From Chitinophagaceae bacterium (GTDB lineage Bacteria > Bacteroidota > Bacteroidia > Chitinophagales > Chitinophagaceae): a stretch of 64,000 nucleotides of DNA. The first letter of the stretch is position 1, and every line of letters begins with the position of its first letter. The stretch lies in assembly GCA_016713965.1 (NCBI GenBank), contig JADJOC010000009.1, forward strand, positions 1,420,127 through 1,484,126. The letters are read 5' to 3'. The position numbers were made by a program, and so were the translations under genes. Shown here one piece after another: positions 52,913-61,259 of the stretch. The notes below the pieces were generated by a model, which did no database searches, was not told the DNA's origin, and saw only the letters and a program-made list of their open reading frames with translations.

Positions 52913-53086
52913 TTAGGCGTGAAGACTTTTTGATTGTTTAGCAGCTGTAATTAACTTTACTTTTTTAGATGCTTTTTTACTTTTATAATTGCGTATAAAT
53001 TCACTGATTTCTTGCCGGGCCTTGTCCGTCAATGGGTCGCTTGCAATTATAAAGTCAATACCTTTTGGCTCTTTTATATGTCCCAT
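52913..53086 (-). CDS. Small partner of the gene upstream (57 residues)
   Basis: From the ATG at 53086: MGHIKEPKGIDFIIASDPLT, DKARQEISEFIRNYKSKKAS, KKVKLITAAKQSKSLHA. It begins 5 bases after the stop of the 175-residue gene, on the same strand. Basic, helical C-terminus. I recall such small proteins paired with GNAT-like proteins in many bacteria; it could be an antitoxin or accessory subunit. Too short for certainty, but codon use and spacing support it. Confidence 0.65.
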   Translation of the reverse strand: MGHIKEPKGIDFIIASDPLTDKARQEISEFIRNYKSKKASKKVKLITAAKQSKSLHA

Positions 53087-53091
53087 AATAT

Positions 53092-53619
53092 TTACGATTT
53101 GAAATATTTATCAATAAGAATTTGTGCTGATTCGGTTGGGATAATCATCCTATGTCCGCCCAGGGTGTAAGCGCCTAATGTCTTTTTATAATGTTCAACA
53201 AGTTTCGTCTTTGCAGTAAAACCCACGAAACCATCACATCCTTGCTGAAAAGAAACTTTGCAAGCATGAGCGACTAAATTTCCGGCAATGCCTTCATAAA
53301 GTTTCTTTTGCCCTATGTTGAATGGTGCATTCTCGAGCAAGTGCATATAAACATGATCTGGCTCTAAAGTTAGACTAAGCAAGCCTTGAATAATGTTAGG
53401 GTTATTTGGTATTGTTAATTTGAAAACTTCTTTTGTATTGTCTGCAAGCTCTGCTTTCCAATCAAAATTCCAGCCGCTTTTTTTTGTTATTTGCTTTAGG
53501 TCAGACTTTGTCAAACGTAATACTTCCGTAGCAAAACTATCTCCCGAAATTGTATTTTGGATAGAATTTGTCAACTTATCTACAACAAAATCAAGATGTA
53601 TAGGCTTATTTATTTTCAC
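53092..53619 (-). CDS. GNAT-like protein of a two-gene module
   Basis: 175 residues, intact. The C-terminal half shows GIAGNLVAHACKVSFQQGCD, GFVGFTAKTKLVEHYKKTLG, AYTLGGHRMIIPTESAQILI: helix alpha3/beta strand and the Tyr/Leu-Gly pattern of GNAT acetyltransferases. The acetyl-CoA-binding Q/RxxGxG/A loop is weak. Translated just before the 57-residue partner (5-base gap). Possible toxin-antitoxin-like pair or an acetyltransferase with regulator; unproven. Confidence 0.65.
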   Translation of the reverse strand: MKINKPIHLDFVVDKLTNSIQNTISGDSFATEVLRLTKSDLKQITKKSGWNFDWKAELADNTKEVFKLTIPNNPNIIQGLLSLTLEPDHVYMHLLENAPFNIGQKKLYEGIAGNLVAHACKVSFQQGCDGFVGFTAKTKLVEHYKKTLGAYTLGGHRMIIPTESAQILIDKYFKS

Positions 53620-53794
53620 AAGGTAAATTTATGAAAAATTCATCGTTTTGTCAACCAAAGTTAAAGTCGCTATGGTATTAATCAATAAAATAAAATACGC
53701 TTAAATAAAAGCAAATAGTAGTACCACCGTTGAACGGAGCGTCGCCACTACAGCTCAATCACGGAACAACAGCCCGTAACCAAAAATAAAAACA

Positions 53795-54932
53795 TTACAA
53801 TCTTTGCTGCATCTTTACCACCGTTTCATTTTTCCACGAATTAAAATTGCCTGCATTAATTTGCTGGCGTGCCTCTTTCATTAGCCACAAATAAAAAGCC
53901 AGGTTATGTACGCTGGCAATAGTAAGCCCTAAAAATTCTTTAGCTTTCATTAAATGCCGTAAATATGCTTTGCTGTAATAATTACTCATTGCACAATCGA
54001 GATCAGCATCAATAGGCGAAAAATCTTTTCCCATTTTTTATTATCGATATTAATAATACCGTTGCTGGTAAAAAGCATGGCATTGCGGCCGTTGCGGGTT
54101 GGCATTACACAATCAAACATGTCCACCCCCAAAGCAATACATTCCAGCAAATTCCAGGGTGTGCCTACACCCATTAAATACCGGGGTTTGTCGGCCGGTA
54201 AAATGTCGCAGCACAAAGAAGTGTATTCATACATTATTTCCATAGGTTCGCCTACACTTAGGCCACCAATAGCATTGCCTGTGGCATTTTTTGAAGCGAT
54301 GTATTCTGCCGAAGCAGTACGCAAATCTTTATAGGTACTCCCCTGCACTATCGGAAATAAATTTTGCGTATACCCGTACTTGTCAGGTGTAGCTGTAAAC
54401 TGTTTGAAGCACCTGTCCAGCCACCGGTGCGTAAGTTCCATGCTGGTTTTCGCATAGGCGTAATCGCTGGGATAAGGCGGGCATTCATCAAATGCCATGA
54501 TAATATCTCCACCAATAATCCGTTGGATATCCATTACTTTTTCCGGCGTAAATAAATGTTTACTGCCATCAATATGACTTTGAAAAAGTGCCCCGGCTTC
54601 TGTCAGCTTTCTATTGGCAGCTAAAGAAAAACCTGGTACCCACCGCTATCAGTCAATATAGGTTTATCCCACGCATTAAATTTGTGCAAGCCACCTGCAG
54701 CTTCCAATACTTCCAGCCCCGGCCGGAGGTATAAATGATAGGTATTTCCCAAAATGATCCGTGCCTGTACATTATCCTGCAACTGTTGCTGGGTAACGGC
54801 TTTTACACTGCCTACCGTACCAACGGGCATAAAAATAGGTGTTTCAATTATACCATGGTCGGTAGTAATCGTTCCAGTTCTTGCCCGGGTGACAGTATCT
54901 GTTGTATGCAAAGTAAATTGTAAAGCAGCCAT
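53795..54932 (-). CDS. tgt: tRNA-guanine (queuine) transglycosylase (two frameshifts)
   Basis: About 376 residues. FTLHTTDTVTRARTGTITTD, PIFMPVGTVGSVKAVTQQQL, NTYHLYLRPGLEVLEAAGG, DSGGYQVF (catalytic Asp), FDECPPYPSDYAYAKTSMEL, IGGLSVGEPMEIMYEY and VDMFDCVMPTRNGRNAMLFT. Missing T near 54626 and missing base near 54030 split it. In the usual zinc site (CxCxxC) only one Cys is seen (DLDCAMSNYYSKAYLRHL), which may be normal for Bacteroidota. It inserts the queuosine precursor at position 34 of tRNAs. Confidence 0.93.
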
Positions 54933-55002
54933 TAGTTTTTATTAATTTAAAATATCCGCATCTTTTAATTATTGTGTAGCCATAGCGGCTTATTTTTGCA
55001 AT

Positions 55003-56123
55003 ATGCATTTTAACAACTGGTGGCAATTGCTTTTTTTAGCCTTTTGTGGTATCACCTTTATACAATTATTTTATTATTTATTTTTTTTTATACGATTGGC
55101 TTTTTATAGAGTAAAGCAAAAGGCCGTTACCCAAACCCACCCGGTATCCGTAATTATCTGTGCCAGGGATGAGGCTGCAAATTTAGTAAAAAATCTTCCG
55201 GGAAGCCTGGTACAAAAATACAATACCACTCATGAAGTAATTGTGGTAAACGACAATTCATTTGATGATACCAAGTACCTGCTGGAAAAATTTAAAAAAG
55301 AATTCAAGCAATTGCAGGTAGTGGAATTAATGCAGGAAGCAAAATTAATCCCCGGGAAAAAATTTCCATTAAGCATTGGTATTAAAACAGCTAAATACGA
55401 AGTTGTTTTGTTAACTGATGCTGACTGTGTGCCGGCAAGTGAACACTGGATAAACTGCATGCAGCAAACATATGATGAGAATACGGAAATTATTTTAGGC
55501 TATGGTGCTTATCATAAGCTAAATGGTTTTTTAAATAAAATAATCCGTTGGGAAACTTTCCATACAGCCATACAATATTTTTCTTATGCCTTGGCAGGCA
55601 TACCATACATGGGTGTAGGCAGAAATTTGAGTTACAAAAAGAAGTATTTTACCGGCACAAAGGTTTTTCAGCTCATAATAATATTCCAAGCGGTGATGAT
55701 GACTTATTTGTAAATATGGCAGCCAATAAAAAAAATACAAAAATAAACATTGAAAAAAATGCTTTTACATTAAGCGAACCTGCTACAACATTTTCTCAAT
55801 GGCTAAAACAAAAAAACAGGCATTACAGTACCAGCAAACATTATAAAAAGCTGCATAAGTTTTTACTTGGATCATACTCATTATCACACTTTTTATTTTA
55901 TCCATTGCTTGCTGCAAGCATTATATTTTTCAGCTGGAAATGGTCGCTGGTTGTTTTTGGAATACGGTTTTTAGTCCAACTGTTTGTTTATTATAAATGC
56001 ATGAAAAAATTAAATGAGAAAGACCTGTACCCGTATTTACTTTTTTTTGATATCGGAATGTTTTTTTATTACCTTTTATTCGCCCTTGCATTAATCAAAA
56101 AGCCCAGACCAACATGGAAATAA
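55003..56123 (+). CDS. Membrane-bound family 2 glycosyltransferase (one frameshift)
   Basis: About 373 residues. An N-terminal membrane segment (LLFLAFCGITFIQLFYYLFF), the GT2 domain (VSVIICARDEAANLVKNLPG, EVIVVNDNSFDDTKYLLEKF, VVLLTDADCVPASEHWI with DxD, YMGVGRNLSYKKKYF), a break near 55672, then GFSAHNNIPSGDDDLFVNMA, the QxxRW-like QWLKQKNRHYS, and two C-terminal membrane segments. It elongates or exports a surface glycan by family analogy. The end overlaps rsmG by 10 bases. Confidence 0.85.
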
Positions 56124-56758
56124 TATTACAATATTTTTCAGATTTTTCTCCTGCCCAGATAAAACAATTAGAAGCGCTTAAGCAATTATATACAGGCTGG
56201 AATGAGAAGATAAATGTAATTTCCAGGAAAGATATGGATAACTTTTATATACATCATGTATTACATTCTTTAGCAATCACTACACAATTTAGCTTTACAG
56301 AAAATATGCAGGTAATGGACCTTGGCAGTGGCGGTGGCTTTCCAGGCTTACCTTTGGCAATATTTTATCCTGAGGCTCAATTTCACCTTGTAGACAGTAT
56401 CAATAAAAAATTAACTGTGGCAAAAGAAATTGCTGCAGCTATCGGGTTAAATAATTTGACTGTACAACACACCCGGGCAGAAGCAATAAAGGATAAAAAA
56501 TTTGATGCAATAGTGTCCAGGGCTGTAGCACCTTTAAAAGACTTATGGTTTTGGAGCAAGCCATTGTTGAAAAAGAAAAATACCGGCGGTAATGATAAAG
56601 ATGACTTACCGGTTGCCAATGGATTGATCTGTCTGAAAGGAGGCGATTTAACTACAGAAATATTTGAAAGCGGGTGCAAACCAAAAATTTGGGAAATTGA
56701 AAAAATATTTAACCAGTCATTTTTTCAGAATAAATATTTATTGCAGGTAAGATATTAA
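56114..56758 (+). CDS. rsmG: 16S rRNA m7G527 methyltransferase
   Basis: 214 residues, intact. The GidB family pattern is clear: YTGWNEKINVISRKDMDNFY, HHVLHSLAITTQFSF, the SAM loop MDLGSGGGFPGLPLAIFYPE, HLVDSINKKLTVAKEIAAAI, and VSRAVAPLKDLWFWS. It methylates G527 of 16S rRNA. It overlaps the preceding glycosyltransferase by 10 bases, so they are co-transcribed. Confidence 0.95.
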   Translation: MEIILQYFSDFSPAQIKQLEALKQLYTGWNEKINVISRKDMDNFYIHHVLHSLAITTQFSFTENMQVMDLGSGGGFPGLPLAIFYPEAQFHLVDSINKKLTVAKEIAAAIGLNNLTVQHTRAEAIKDKKFDAIVSRAVAPLKDLWFWSKPLLKKKNTGGNDKDDLPVANGLICLKGGDLTTEIFESGCKPKIWEIEKIFNQSFFQNKYLLQVRY

Positions 56759-56792
56759 AATACTTTGATAACAGGTTTGTAAATTTACAAAT

Positions 56793-57431
56793 ATGAAAAA
56801 GATACCGATAGGAATTGTAGAAGATAATCGGGATATACGCCTGGCACTGCAGGAAATTGTGCAATTATCCAATGACTATGAATTAGTGTCATCCAGTATA
56901 AATGGTGAGTCGGCTTTAATAGAAATACCAATTACCAAACCAAGAATTGTATTAATGGATATAAAATTGGGTGGAATTACCGGTATCGAAGTGGTAAGGA
57001 TTTTAAAAGAAGCACACCCGGAAATATTATTTATGATGTGCACAGTATATGAGGAGGATGAAAATATATTTGAAGCATTAAAAGCAGGTGCAAGCGGTTA
57101 TATTCTTAAAAAAACCACCCCGGCTAAATTATTGGAAGCCATTAAAGAATTACACCTGGGTGGAGCTCCGATGAGTAGCCAGATTGCAAGAAAAGTTGTA
57201 GATGCATTCCAGTTAAAATCCAATATAGCAAAAGATGAAGATTGTTTGCAATTGCTTACAAAAAGAGAAAAAGAAATTTTAGAGATGTTATCCAAAGGAA
57301 TGCAGTACAGGGAGATTTCAGAACATATTTATATTGCCCAGGAAACTGTTCGTAAACATGTGTACCATATTTATGAAAAACTCCATGTCAGCAACCGGGT
57401 AGAAGCTGTAAATAAATTTTTTGGAAGATAA
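56793..57431 (+). CDS. LuxR/NarL-type response regulator
   Basis: 212 residues, intact. Receiver domain: IPIGIVEDNRDIRLALQEIV, phosphoacceptor Asp in RIVLMDIKLGGITGIEV, Lys in GASGYILKKTTPAKLLEAI. HTH: LTKREKEILEMLSKGMQYRE, ISEHIYIAQETVRKHVYHIY, EKLHVSNRVEAVNKFF. It needs a partner sensor kinase, which is not adjacent. Target genes are unknown. Confidence 0.93.
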   Translation: MKKIPIGIVEDNRDIRLALQEIVQLSNDYELVSSSINGESALIEIPITKPRIVLMDIKLGGITGIEVVRILKEAHPEILFMMCTVYEEDENIFEALKAGASGYILKKTTPAKLLEAIKELHLGGAPMSSQIARKVVDAFQLKSNIAKDEDCLQLLTKREKEILEMLSKGMQYREISEHIYIAQETVRKHVYHIYEKLHVSNRVEAVNKFFGR

Positions 57432-57437
57432 AATATA

Positions 57438-58407
57438 TTATACCAAGATGGCTGGTGCATTAACTTTATAACGACTGGTTTGAATAGACCAATCGATATT
57501 ACCACTCATCCAATGTTCCATTCCTGCTATATACTTTTGCAGTGAAACTGATGTACAACGTTCATCACTAAGAACTTCCTTTTTTAATTGCAAAAAGGAT
57601 TCCATATCTGAATTTATAATTTTTACTATTTCGCTTACAGATTCGTCAAAAGAAAGCTTTTTCCAATGCATTAAAAGATAAACCAGATTATTAGGATTAG
57701 CATGCTTGGGAACTTCTTTATTGTAGGAATACAGATCATTAGTGAATGCTACATGCCGTGCAGTGAGCTTTCGCAATTTCTGAACCCTTCTGTCATTTCT
57801 TACTTCCGCAGAAAGATCAATATCCGCAACGATTTCAACCATATCAATACAAGTGTACACACCTGAATCATACTCCCGGTTAAGCATATAATTATCTATA
57901 GTATAGGGGTTCTTATTTCTCCAAACATCTACAGCTCCTAATACACCTATTCGGAGATACTCTTCTGTTGAAATACATATCCGTTCAAACCATTCAGGAG
58001 TTCCAAATTTTAATAATTTTTTGCGTAAAGACTGCGAGAGCTTAACAATCGGGCTATCCATTACATTAGCAATACCTGTTCGGAATAAACTAATGTATTC
58101 CTCCACCAATGTAACAATACCAACCTTGTCAAATACCAGATTTTCATTTTCATCAAACTGGTCATCAATAAAAAAAAAGCCATTCTACTAGTTGGCAACA
58201 AACTACAAGCTTATCAAAAGTTGCATAGGGATAAGCAAATTTACCAATACTACTGGCAGCATAAAAATTTTTCTCACTAATCAGATTAAAAAGGCCGATA
58301 GAGGATTCAAATTATTTATTAGCCTTTTCCACTGCTTTACCTTAAGGGTTTGTCAAATATGTCTCAGGACAATGGATGTCCGAAACTTTTAATAAGGCAG
58401 GATTCAT
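57438..58407 (-). CDS. Class I terpene synthase (frameshifted, N-terminal stops)
   Basis: About 320 residues. The Asp-rich metal motif FFIDDQFDENEN is at about nt 58160, the NSE motif FTNDLYSYNKE at about 57745, and the RY-type C-terminal region ends IQTSRYKVNAPAILV. An extra T in the run near 58175 (T9) breaks the frame just before DDxxD. The first 60 residues from the ATG at 58407 (MNPALLKVSDIHCPETYLTN) contain two in-frame stops. The family cyclises farnesyl or geranylgeranyl diphosphate to a sesqui- or diterpene. Product unknown. No prenyl-chain or P450 gene is nearby. Confidence 0.8.
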
Positions 58408-58511
58408 AAGAGTATTGATTATAGTAATTATACAAAAAATATCGATTAAAGATAGTTTAAAATGCGTAATAATTTATATCAACAAAGTAGTAAACTGCTG
58501 ATGCTATTGCA

Positions 58512-60030
58512 CTAATTAAAATCATCTTCCGTAAAATCATCATTATCAAAATGCTGGTTGCCCATATTTATCATGCTGCCCATTAAATCCTTAAACTCAA
58601 TTGTACGGTCTAATACTTTTTTTGCTAATCAATGAATACGCGGCTAGGCCATGTAAAACAAATTCCATTAAAAGTGCAGTTTGCTTTTCATCATTTACTT
58701 TATGGTACTTTTTACCAAGGCATGCAGCCCGTCAACTTTATATAAAAGTTGTATTTTATCTGAATCAGAAGTGTCAAAAAAAGTATTTAAACTGTTACCA
58801 TTATCAAACCACTGGGTGATGGCTTTATAAGGATTATCGGAAGTTTGCTCTTTACCTTTTTTCTTTTTTAATGTATCGGGATTAGGGAAATATAAAGCAA
58901 ATTGAGTACGGATAGCTTTCTCCAATAAATTAAATGCAACCTGGTACGGCCCTTCCTGTTCCCCTTCATATACCAATTCGATTTTACCGGTAATAGAAGG
59001 TACAATACCAATCAAATCACTCATCCATATTTGCGTACTGGTTTCACTATTCATTATCGCTCTTCTTTCTGCAGCGCTCACAGCATTTTCATAAGCAGAT
59101 ATGGTTAGCCAGGCGCTTACACCACTTTTTTATCCACGAGCTCACTGGCCCTGGCTTCAAAAGCAATTTGTTCAATTAAACGCTTAATTAAGTCGCTCAC
59201 ATTTACAAGCTCTTGCTGTACATCATTTATTACAGCTTCTTGTGCTGTAATAGCCAGCGATGTTTCTATTGATTTTGGATAATGGGTCAATATCTGGCTT
59301 TCAATCCTGTCTTTTAATGGCGTTACTATGCTTCCCCTGTTAGTATAATCTTCAGGATTAGCAGTAAAAACAAACATAACGTCGAGCGGTAAACGCAATT
59401 TAAATCCCCGTATCTGCAAATCCCCTTCTTCCAAAATATTAAATAAGGATACTTGTATTCTTGCCTGCAAATCCGGAAGCTCGTTAATTACGAATATGCA
59501 GCGGTTACTGCGGGGAATAATTCCGTAATGCAATACTTTTTCATCCGAAAAATTTAATTTTAAATTTGCTGCTTTAATGGGATCAATATCTCCTATTAAG
59601 TCTGCTACACTTACATCCGGAGTGGCCAGCTTTTCGCCATAGCGATCACTTTTATGTATCCATGCTATAGGTGTGTTATCAGCTTTTTCCAGGATTAAAT
59701 CTTTTGCGTATCTTGATATGGGTTTAAAGGGGTCGTCATTAATTTCGCTTCCTTCTACTATGGGAACATATTCATCCAACAGGTTTATCATTTGCCTGGC
59801 CATACGTGTTTTGCCTGGCCCCTTAATCCTAAAAATAAAATGTTATGCTGTGATAATATTGCTCTTTCAACATCAGGCACAACGGTATCCTCATATCCCA
59901 AAATACCCTGAAAAGCATCCTCTTTTGATTTTATTTTTTTTATTAAATTATCGCGTAATTCTTCTTTAATACTTTTGGAAACAAATCCGCTTTTTTTTAA
60001 TTCGCCTAAGGTTCTTATTTTTTTGTGCAT
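58512..60030 (-). CDS. MoxR/ChlI-type AAA+ ATPase (frameshifts)
   Basis: About 505 residues. N-terminus MHKKIRTLGELKKSGFVSKS, then Walker A ILFLGLRGPGKTRMARQMIN once a missing G at about 59820 is restored, Walker B CIFVINELPDLQARIQVSLF, sensor 1 MFVFTANPEDYTNRGSIVTP. C-terminal helical region with IAFEARASELVDKKV and later KVNDEKQTALLMEFVLHGLA after an indel near 58700. Resembles magnesium chelatase subunit I. It forms a hexamer that remodels a partner, presumably the VWA protein encoded just upstream. Confidence 0.82.
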
Positions 60031-60062
60031 GTTATTTATTTTGCCGTAAGGCGATATGTTTA

Positions 60063-61120
60063 TTATTTAAATATATTGAGTGAATCAATACAATGTTTTC
60101 CTTTTTCCGCTTTCAAATCTTTTAAAATAAATGCTCCCAAACCGTCAAGGCTTGCAAAAAAAGCTTTACCGTTATTGGTTTCTGTAAATTCCTGTACAAA
60201 TTTTTGCAAATAAGGGTCTGATGCAATCATAAATGTTGTAATGGGAATTTTCAATTTTTTACATTGGGTTGCCAGGTTCATACACCGGTTCAATATTTTT
60301 CTATCTATTCCAAAACTATTTTTGTAATAGCGGCTGCCTACTTTTAAACAGGTGGGCTTTCCATCCGTTATCATAAAAATTTGTTTATTTGGATTTCTTC
60401 TTCTTCGCAGGATACCCATGGCAAGCTGTAAGCCAGCTACGGTATCTTACCAAAAACTACAATGTCCAATGTGTCTTTTGGATATTTTGTTTTAATTAAT
60501 TCACTTAATGCCATGGCTACTTTTTTAGCTGGCGTAATTCTGTCCTCCCCGTATAAAATCATGGAATGGGAAATATCAATCATCAATACAGTTGAAGTCT
60601 GGCTTTTAAAATCTGTTTCCCTGATTTCCAGATCATCTTCGTGCATTTTAAAATTATCTATACCATGATTAATTTGTGCATTTCGTATAGAATTGGTAAA
60701 ATCAATTTGTTCCATGGTATCTCCAAACTGAAAAGGCCTTATTTCCGGATTTATTTCATCGCCGCCACCGGGTTTAAAAGTACGATGATTGCCGGATTTT
60801 GTTTTTTTTAATTTGCCAAAAATTTCCTCCAGGCTTTTTTTTCTTATTGCCTGCTCTGATTTTGGTGTAATTTTTATTTCACCGTTACTGTTTTTTTCAC
60901 CGATATAACCTTTCTGTTTCAGTTCGTCTAAAAAGTCGCCAATGCCGTAGTCGTCATTCGTTAAATTATATTCTTTATCTAATTCATTTAACCATTGCAT
61001 GGCTTCATTAAAATCCCCGCTGGTATAAGTTAATAACTGTAAAAATAAATCAAGCAATTTTTCAAAAGGAGTTTTTGCATTGGCATCAGGATCATAATTT
61101 GAAAAATTAAAGCCTATCAT
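60063..61120 (-). CDS. VWA-domain partner of the AAA+ ATPase (break and deletion)
   Basis: About 352 residues. The N-terminal half is helical (TPFEKLLDLFLQLLTYTSGD, DDYGIGDFLDELKQKGYIGE). The C-terminal VWA domain has the MIDAS motif VLMIDISHSMILYG, Thr in YPKDTLDIVVFG and Asp in QIFMITDGKPTCL. Between VVFG and DTVAGLQLAM about 20 residues expected in the family (from recollection, a block ending VGPYHTN) are missing and the frame shifts. It lies 32 bases upstream of the ATPase gene on the same strand. Such pairs act as chaperones for metal insertion or complex assembly. Confidence 0.78.
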
Positions 61121-61205
61121 ATCATGTTAGTTAAACGTGAAGAGATAAATGAATTGCTATGTAATTTAACAATTACCCTGTGAAAATGTTGTAAAATATT
61201 AAATA

Positions 61206-61241
61206 AAAAAAGATCCCCAGGAAAACACGGGGATCTTTTTT
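61206..61241. terminator. Bidirectional terminator
   Basis: AAAAAAGATCCCC-loop-GGGGATCTTTTTT between the VWA gene and the DUF2723 gene. Works for the minus-strand DUF2723 transcript and, by symmetry, in reverse. Confidence 0.85.
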
Positions 61242-61259
61242 ATTTGGAATAATATTAAA

